Shown here piece after piece: positions 57,070-64,000 of a stretch of DNA of 64,000 nucleotides. Every line of letters starts with the position of its first letter. Within the stretch, counting starts at the first letter, position 1. The stretch covers positions 57,144,248 through 57,208,247 of the forward strand of contig NC_088711.1 in assembly GCF_963576615.1 (NCBI RefSeq), given 5' to 3'. Under the pieces are notes generated by a model, which saw only the letters and a program-made list of their open reading frames with translations, ran no database searches and was not told where the DNA came from. Both the position numbers and the translations under genes were made by a program. Source of the DNA: Watersipora subatra (taxonomy: Eukaryota; Bryozoa; Gymnolaemata; Cheilostomatida; Watersiporidae).

Positions 57070-60000
57070 CTAAAGAGAGTCCATGAGGGATAACTTCTTG
57101 GTAGTAACAATCATACCTCCATCGCTGCCAACGGATGACTGATGGTCATCGCTGTCATCATTTGATCCGATCACATCCACTTCATCTACAGAAACAAGAA
57201 ATGTGTGGATATAATAAGGACAGTCCTCTCCAGCTCTTGAAGAGAAGGCCATAGAATGATTATTGTTACCAGGAAACGCAGGCGCTAATCTGCAAGTCAA
57301 TGATCAATGCAACTCAGTAAAACTAGTCTAGAAATTCAGATCAATAATGAACAAAAGGGTCAAGAGGTTCGCACAGCGTGCAATACAGGTTTTTGAACAT
57401 GAACAGTAGACAAATGACTGAGCACATGGAGTGAAATACTTCTTCACAAATTTTCTTCAATGATCACCACAAAGTCTAACGACTGCTGTAACGAGAATGA
57501 CTGGCTGGGGAAAGAGGAGGGAGTCCAACGAAATCAAAGGCTCAATAGAAAAGAAAGACAAAATCACACTATGACTTTCTGGCTTTTTATGCCAACAAAT
57601 GTTCAGTTAATAGACTAATGGAGATGAGCCAGCATACACCCTCATGACACCCCAGCTTCTAGACTGAAGTGTAAATGAAATCATGCTGCCATGGCAATTT
57701 AATGAACTCTAACTGACAGCGGGCACCAAAATTATTTCCCAGTAAAACGTAATAACTATAGTATATGCTGCCAATACATGTTTTTATCTTGCGTTATAGG
57801 CTAAAATCTGCCTCTTGACGCTCAACTGTTATGTCAACAATAGTTATGCCTGGACTGTATATCAACTAACCATCAGCAAAATAATTTGCCTTGCAGGTCC
57901 GGTGCACTATCACACAAATGCTCTATCAAGGTACCTGATCTGAATGAGAACACAGCTAATGAAACAAAATGCTCATGCGTCAATGGCGAAGCAAATTAGC
58001 CTACCATTCACCTACTTTCATCAATGACTTTTCTACATATGCCATTAGCCAAGAGAATCACTAAAGGCTGGTTCAGACTATATCGCCGTATCTCGGGGTT
58101 AATGCCACAATACTTCGGTGATCATCGATGATAGCCATGTTCACACTATCACAAACCCATCCGCGTTTGGATCAGGAAATATTCCGTGACGTAGTGTTTT
58201 CATTTATCTTTTTAAATTTTCAAGAAGAAACTTCGTTGTTTTTGTGTGCTAAAATCAAAAACTAGTCCCGCAACAGCTATCATAAACGGATATGAATAAA
58301 TCACTCGATCCGCGACCGAGAAATTACTATCACCGAAATGGTTCACATTTGAAAGGCTCGGCGAAATATCGGGAAAGTTTGACAGCTGTAAACTTTCTCG
58401 ACGTGTCCTAGCCTGTCTCGACAAACTGTTGTTTTTGCGAAGTTGTCCCCCGTCGCGCGAGCGAGCAACAACAGCTTATCACAAGTCGTACTGCACCTGA
58501 TGCATCAATTGCATTTATAAGGAGTTGTTCTCTTCCATCTATGCGGCTTGGTTGCGATGTTATGTCAGTTGCTCCATTGGTAATCAGAACTGATTTCGTG
58601 CAAAAATTTATGTAGAAAAAAATAAGATTACAACGTTTAACCAAAGACTGTTGGTTGTTTACAACTCTGTTGTAAACTTTAGTAGAACTTGAGAATAAAA
58701 TAAATTGAAAATAAAATCCATAAGAACAAATAAAACTGACTGATACAAAAATAGAAATTAAACTGACTGAGCGCACAAATAACGACATGTTTGGTCGCTG
58801 TTGTTGCTTAAGTTCTCAAGTTCTACTAAAGTTTACCGCAGAGACTGGTCGCTGGTTAAACGTTGTAATCTTATTTTTTTCTACAAAAATTTTTGCGCGA
58901 AATCCGTTACGATTACCAACGGAGCGACCGACATAACATCGCAACAAAGCCGCATAGATGGAAGAGAACAACTCCCTATAAGTGCAGCTGATGCATCAGG
59001 TGCAGTACGTCTTGTGACAAGCTGTTGTGTTGCTCGCCCGCGCGACGGGGGACAACTCCGCAAAAACAACAGTTTGTCAAGACAGGCTAGACGTGTCCGT
59101 GATGCTTCGTCAATGCCATCAATTCACGGTTCACATAATTGACGATGGACGCCGAAAGGGAAACCCTGACAAACGGCGATATAGTGTAAACTGGCCTTTA
59201 TGGAGCAGCTACTGGTAGTAACAAGCAAATCTCACTATGTTTCTACTTGAATTTTATTATTAAAGTGAGCAAACAGATGTGTCATTGACAATAGTCATGT
59301 GATAACACTAACAAATGAAAGATGAATATGTAACGTACAGCTGAAAAACAATCTGCTATATTTGTTTACACATGAGATTTTATTAACGGATGATTCGCGA
59401 TTGTAGGGTTGCTCAGAAAGTAGACCAACATCTACTAGTGGCACATATGGTCACTAGCTGCCTGACGCTTAAGTCAAAGCCGTGCTTGCATGAAAGAGCG
59501 AGCACAAATCAACTGTAAAAAATTTTTTCAGTGCAAAAGTGCTATAACGAGTTAATACCACGAGATAAGATATTACATCGACAAGAACAGGTCAAGCGAG
59601 AACCAGTGTACGTGAGAGGCAAATAAATGACCAAGCCGGTTAGGCATGTAACACATAGCTGATTGTGAGCTGAGCTGGCACGTGATGACAGTCATGAAGC
59701 ATTGGTAGCTATGAAGAAATATTGCGACAGTTAATAGTGATTCTTGAGAGGAAAGGCGACGCTATCATAGTGCCATGGATGCTATCAGACTGCCATGGTG
59801 ATGAGCACGGCAGACAGCTGTTCAATGATGGCTCACGTCTTATAAAAAATGTGTCATTTCATTAAAATTCTTTGTGGCAAACCTGCACTTCTAAATAGAT
59901 CAGACCCCCCTCTTTCTCAACTTTGACTTTTGGTGCGAATGTGTGTGGAAAACAAGAATATTTGTTTTACACCTGGCTTTCATCACACCGCCTGTGAAAC

Positions 60001-62775
60001 TATTTGGGATACTTCAAATGGTTGGAATGGAGTCACTAGTCCAGCCTGGCAAGAATTACCCGCATGCAATGCAGAGATTTAGCGAAGCCAATGCCTGGTA
60101 TCTGCCTTTACATTCTGCGGTTGGTTGGGAAGGTGAAAAGGGCAAGCCTTGCGTATGGGAAGGATAGCCAGTTTCTATTACCCTTGAACAATAGGACATA
60201 GGTCACGCCTGTAGCCCTATCACGGACAATCTGCGCACGCTAAGCCGTCCTACATACATTCAATACATTAGCTAATCGTCTATCCAATACGGCAAGTACT
60301 TTACAGGTGAAACTCCTACGATTAGGGAGCAGCTCTGATCACACACATGGTTGACACGTGGTATTTATTGCTAAGGTATGGGACACGCAAGTTAATGCAT
60401 TGTACAGGGACGATCATTGAGCATTAGCACATGTTTTATTAAAAGAAACGATTCTGAAATGTTGTGGTGTCACAGGAGGCCCCATTACTCAGGGTCTCTG
60501 ATGCCTAGTATTTTGACAGGCCAAGATTCTTCTGTAATTTGAGTTCACACAGTTGTAACCTACAGCTGCTTTGAAATTGGCTCGTCCCAGAGTAATTACT
60601 AGAGAGATATGTTAATATTTGATGCCCAGCAACAGGATCTTTATGATTATCATAGCTAGTCAAAAAATCGGTAGATTGGCTTACTTGGCGCAAGAAATAA
60701 CACAACACAAATCTTTATCAAACATCAGCATTCAATTAACACAAGGCATGAAGGGAAAGTCTGTATCATAGTTTATTCAAAGGTGACTCGAGTTTAAGAC
60801 CCTCACTTGTCTTTTTCTAGCTCTAGAATATATGTTGGTGGCCTCTAGACATCAAGACACTTTGAAACTGGCAACACAGGTTGGAGTTTGGACACCATGT
60901 CAATACAAGATAGTCTGTGCCGATGCTTAATGCACCCTTTCCTGTTGGCTGAGAGGACCCACAATAATTTTAGGTATATTGGCTGACGGTATATAACAAA
61001 CTCAGAGGACTGTTTTATCGTGTTTCATTTTCTAGCAAGTAATAAAATGAATTACTGAAAAAGCTTGTTTTTAATAATTTTGATAACTTGAAACAACAAA
61101 CATGTGTGCAAGGGCGATAACAGAGTAAGCTAATACGCAAAAGAATGCTGATTTAAGTGATGATGCAAGTACTTAACACATTTGTGTAGAATATCGCGTT
61201 GTGTCTCCACACTATTAGCCCAAGCAATCACGTATTTAGTTTAGTTCCACACTACTCAAAAGCTCTTTCATAAAGTAATCATTCCAACCGACATTAATAT
61301 TCCTCAAAGACCAGCGGCAAAAAGAAACTGCTAGCCTAACAGCAAGTAGGAAAGCTTGTCTTGGAAATCCCACAACATCATGGAAGCTTCCAGCATAACT
61401 ATCCACGATGATACATCACCGATTATACAATAGAAACCTGATAAACAAGCCTAAACTTGAATCGTACGTTCCATTCTTTATCCGGGATTTATTCGGTCAG
61501 CATGACACATGGCAGTGAAAAAACTTTCCTAGACAAGATGATGCTCTAAAAATGGCAGGCAAAAGCTGGCTAGGAGCACTCCATTTGCATTGGAAATCAA
61601 GGATGAGCTATGGCTGCTAATAGTCACTCATAATACTACATATTTGTTTAAAATTCCCTTGCCAAACCACATCGCTTTCCTGTGAAAGTTCACGAGCAGA
61701 GAAAACAACGGAGAGAACAAGGGGTTCATAAAAGCACAAAAAACAGCCTTTTGGTGAGCCAACGGAAGCCTAATTACCTACTCCCTGCTGTTCATCTCGT
61801 CAATAAGTCATTCAGCCTGCACTGGTCAGTCAGGAATGGACAGTTGCAGATCATCAGAGCTCAATAAACACTAGTCAGGCCTAAAGTGTGGTGAGTCTTT
61901 GGTGCCAGACTACCTGTTGCTAATCGCAAGTGATAGTTCACTTCATAACTTGTTCTGGGCTGACCAAGGCAAGCTATTGTAGTAAAATTGCAAGTAATAG
62001 AGTCTCTCTTCTGGCAAGAAATCCACAACTCCAAAACGAAATTCGCATGTTCCACTAATGATAGCATCAATTTAAAACTATCTTTTAAACAACACAATGA
62101 TGAATAACTTCAATTATGATAGCAAACTATGGTATAATAACAGGGGTTGTAAACGGCCTCCACAGCAGACCCCAAAAAGATAATTGACAGCTATTTTGAT
62201 GACAGATGACTGATTGTCCCAAGCCTATGAATCCTGTCTACAGTCAATATTAAAAGTTCATACTTGTTGTTCATAGATAAAAAAGCTGGTGGTATGAAAG
62301 TATTTTTAAAACTTTTGACACCCAAATTATTTTCTCTGAGGTTTCGAGTTGCATAGAGAGTATAGTAACTATAGTTGGTCATAAGAAAGGATGCGTTTCG
62401 CATTAATAAGCCATTGAATTGTTTCCAATAGCTGACTTTTGATCTAAGAACCTTCGAAAAAGCTGTAAGACGCAAATGAAGAGATGTAGAGAGATAAACA
62501 ACGACAGAGTTGGGTATGACAAACGAGGTAACAAAAAAGACACTGTCACAAGGTCTCTTCGAACAATTGCAGTTACCTTGTTCCTCAGTAGAGATCGAAG
62601 AGGTAGAGGAATTGGAAAGGGTAGAGCTTGAGCATTCACTGATAGTTCGTTCCGCTCGCGAGTTCCTGTACGCCCGCAAGTGTTTGAGCGAATCGAGACG
62701 CCTTTTGAGGTAGCGATGTTCTCTACTCAGGTTGTCTTTTATCATGCACTGCTTCTTCTCCTTTTCTTCAAGCGC
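57070..62775 (-). CDS. Mxd: Mxd/Mad-family Max dimerization protein, last two exons (partial)
   Basis: Exons 62775-62577 and 57185-57070 are joined in phase (EEQ|DEVDVIG) and give the C-terminal 104 residues plus stop. The first exon opens with ALEEKEKKQCM and EHRYLKRRLDSLK, the leucine-zipper region after helix 2. A Ser-rich stretch follows (ERTISECSSSTLSNSSTSS), then an acidic DEVDVIGSNDDSDDHQSSVG segment and the tail VTTKKLSLMDSL. The order zipper, 'TIS..STSSIS', 'EVDV', 'SD.DDHSS..SIGSD.G' and a basic/Ser tail is that of MXD1/MXI1/MXD4, as remembered. Family role: heterodimer with Max at E-boxes, recruiting Sin3 through an N-terminal SID to repress Myc targets. The SID and bHLH exons are not between 62776 and 64000 and must lie beyond the window. 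The 5.4-kb intron contains a nested transposon pair. Confidence 0.85.
58062..59200. mobile_element. Inverted-repeat element with TAAAGGCTGGTTCAGACTAT ends, interrupted
   Basis: Left 'taaaggctggttcagactat' + 'atcgccg' and right 'cggcgatatagtgtaaactg' + 'gccttta' are inverted repeats of about 27 bp. Removing the foldback copy at 58409-59079 and one 9-bp duplication leaves about 460 bp. No coding sequence is present. The TAAAGG ends resemble those of the element at 12371, so the two may be related families. Confidence 0.7.
58409..59079. mobile_element. Foldback element with 9-bp target duplication, copy 2
   Basis: Ends TAGCCTGTCTCGACAAACTG and the inverse of TAGCCTGTCTTGACAAACTG are flanked by GACGTGTCC on both sides (58400-58408 and 59080-59088). 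Arms of about 290 bp face each other around a centre near 58800. It is homologous to 28519-29202 over its whole length (671 against 684 bp). Frames within the arms (for example 58801-59142) are mirror images and not genes. Confidence 0.88.
59201..62576 (-). other. Mxd intron, right part, no recognised content
   Basis: No exon, RNA gene or repeat family was recognised in these 3.4 kb. Frames of 60-80 codons have no domain signature. Confidence 0.5.
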
Positions 62776-64000
62776 CTGCAAATGAAAAAAAGACACAATA
62801 TAAGAGGTTCAGCAAAAAATGTGATATTTGTAGATACGACACAATCATTTGTAGAATCATTTGATACCGTTGGAGAAGATGAATACGATACCGAAAATCT
62901 AGATAAAAGGCAATTTCACGAAAGATAAGAATTCGCAGGGTTACTTGAGTCCACCCTAATTATGAACAATTACTAACAATTACTAGCAATAAATGGACAA
63001 GCAACATTTTTGCAGGGCCAGCTTAGCACAAGGTCAATACCCTCTACTAGCAGGAGAGAGGCCATTGGGAGTGCAACTAAATAAACTAACCCATTAAATT
63101 AAAATTTTATGATAATTTGCTATTATCTACGAGAACATCAGTTAATATCTCCAGTCTTAGGAGATTTAGTGTGACTAAACAATCATTGCTTCAATGACAC
63201 TAGCCAAATCACTCACGAACATGAGCAATGAGCGCTCATCCATGTAGCATTTCATTAGTAACGGAATGTAAAACATTGTCATGTAAAACGAAACGGTAAC
63301 AAAATGCGATGAAGACACAAGCGGCTGTCTCAAAGCGTCATAATTGAGTTCAAGACTAAATGGAAAAATTGAATGCTTCTTTGATGAGATTGTTGCGAGT
63401 TCACTGGTCAATTTCATCAACAGTGTAGCTGCTTCATTAGATCAATACTCTACTCAAACACTAATCTAATTAAACAATCCTTCAGTTTATTAATATTTTA
63501 ACAAGAGACAAGTGATACTTTCAAACTTCCTCGCAAGTAGGTCAATAACGCCATTATAAAAACACGGGCTCTAAAGTTAAAGCTCTTAATGCTTTTTATA
63601 GGCATCATCCAAAGAGTTAAGTTGCGACGATTAGACCAGGAATCTAATGCAGGCAAGCGTTTTTTATGTTTGTCTGGATGGCAACGCACTTGCAGCCAGC
63701 AGCATTTACAAGCAACATGTGGCGAGTCCAAGACTTTGCGCGAAAGACTGATTCCCTCTCCAGAAGATAAATATTACAAGGTGTAGATAACCCAACTACC
63801 TTTGTTCATTTTCTTACGAAAAAAGCGTTGACAATAACGGATTCTGTTGAAGATCCATACCACATGGCCAAACCTTCCCAAACACAACATTAATACAAAG
63901 GAAAGCCATTCACATGACGCCTAAGTACGCCTGATGATAAAAACACAATTGATTTTTTATTCAGTGTCAATATACACAAAAAATAATCAAACAAATAATT
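62776..64000 (-). other. Upstream Mxd intron, no exon found
   Basis: The sequence was read on the minus strand for a bHLH exon (basic LEKNRRAHLR-like and helix 2 motifs) and none was found. The next Mxd exon must therefore be past the window edge. Confidence 0.5.

Noticed and set aside
58408-59142. Frames sharing 'ITNGATDITSQ' on both strands
   Set aside because: The similarity arises because the two arms of the foldback element are inverted copies; not separate genes.

Overview
This is a eukaryotic, almost certainly invertebrate animal, genomic window. The real genes are split into short exons with GT-AG junctions and spread over AT-rich introns full of DNA-transposon relics, SINEs and minisatellites. 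Gene content (Mxd-type Myc-network factor, STK16 kinase, LDLa/SRCR/trypsin transmembrane protease) is metazoan. I cannot name the species; the mix of short TA-flanked elements and compact exons would fit a lophotrochozoan, but that is only an impression. No operons, CRISPR arrays or bacterial features are present.

Four protein-coding genes were rebuilt by hand from splice sites and reading-frame phase. (1) + strand, 563-19236: an 11-exon, 370-aa TPR protein resembling the Rpl4 assembly chaperone Acl4. (2) - strand, 32357-19740: a complete 6-exon, 303-aa STK16-type kinase, convergent with gene 1. (3) + strand, 35982-55896: a 12-exon, 575-aa type II transmembrane serine protease (TM helix, three LDLa, SRCR-like domain, trypsin domain), divergent from STK16. 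(4) - strand, 62775-57070: the last two exons of an Mxd/Mad gene (leucine zipper and C-terminal tail), convergent with the protease; its bHLH exons lie beyond the window. In genes 1-3 every exon-exon phase closes without a frameshift.

Between exons the window is a transposon museum. A Tc1 element with an intact DD34E transposase (6911-8735) sits inside a TA-flanked element with CCCTAGGACACTTA ends (6897-10091), itself inside an older AATTC-rich inverted-repeat element (about 6787-11267). A hAT-like element with 8-bp target duplications (20661-24246) has split a 28-bp minisatellite in an STK16 intron. Two full copies of a foldback family with 9-bp target duplications lie at 28519-29202 and 58409-59079, the second nested in another inverted-repeat element. 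Pogo/Tc1-like non-autonomous elements occur at 2969-3727, 14085-15205 and 15766-16526. The protease introns carry several large minisatellites, one with a 180-bp higher-order period and one 30-bp array open in frames on both strands, plus tRNA-derived SINEs.

The four genes have no obvious shared pathway. I found no convincing new multi-gene system; the most notable items are the 9-bp-TSD foldback family, the nested transposons, the unusual activation and specificity residues of the protease, and clustered short motifs in two non-coding regions.
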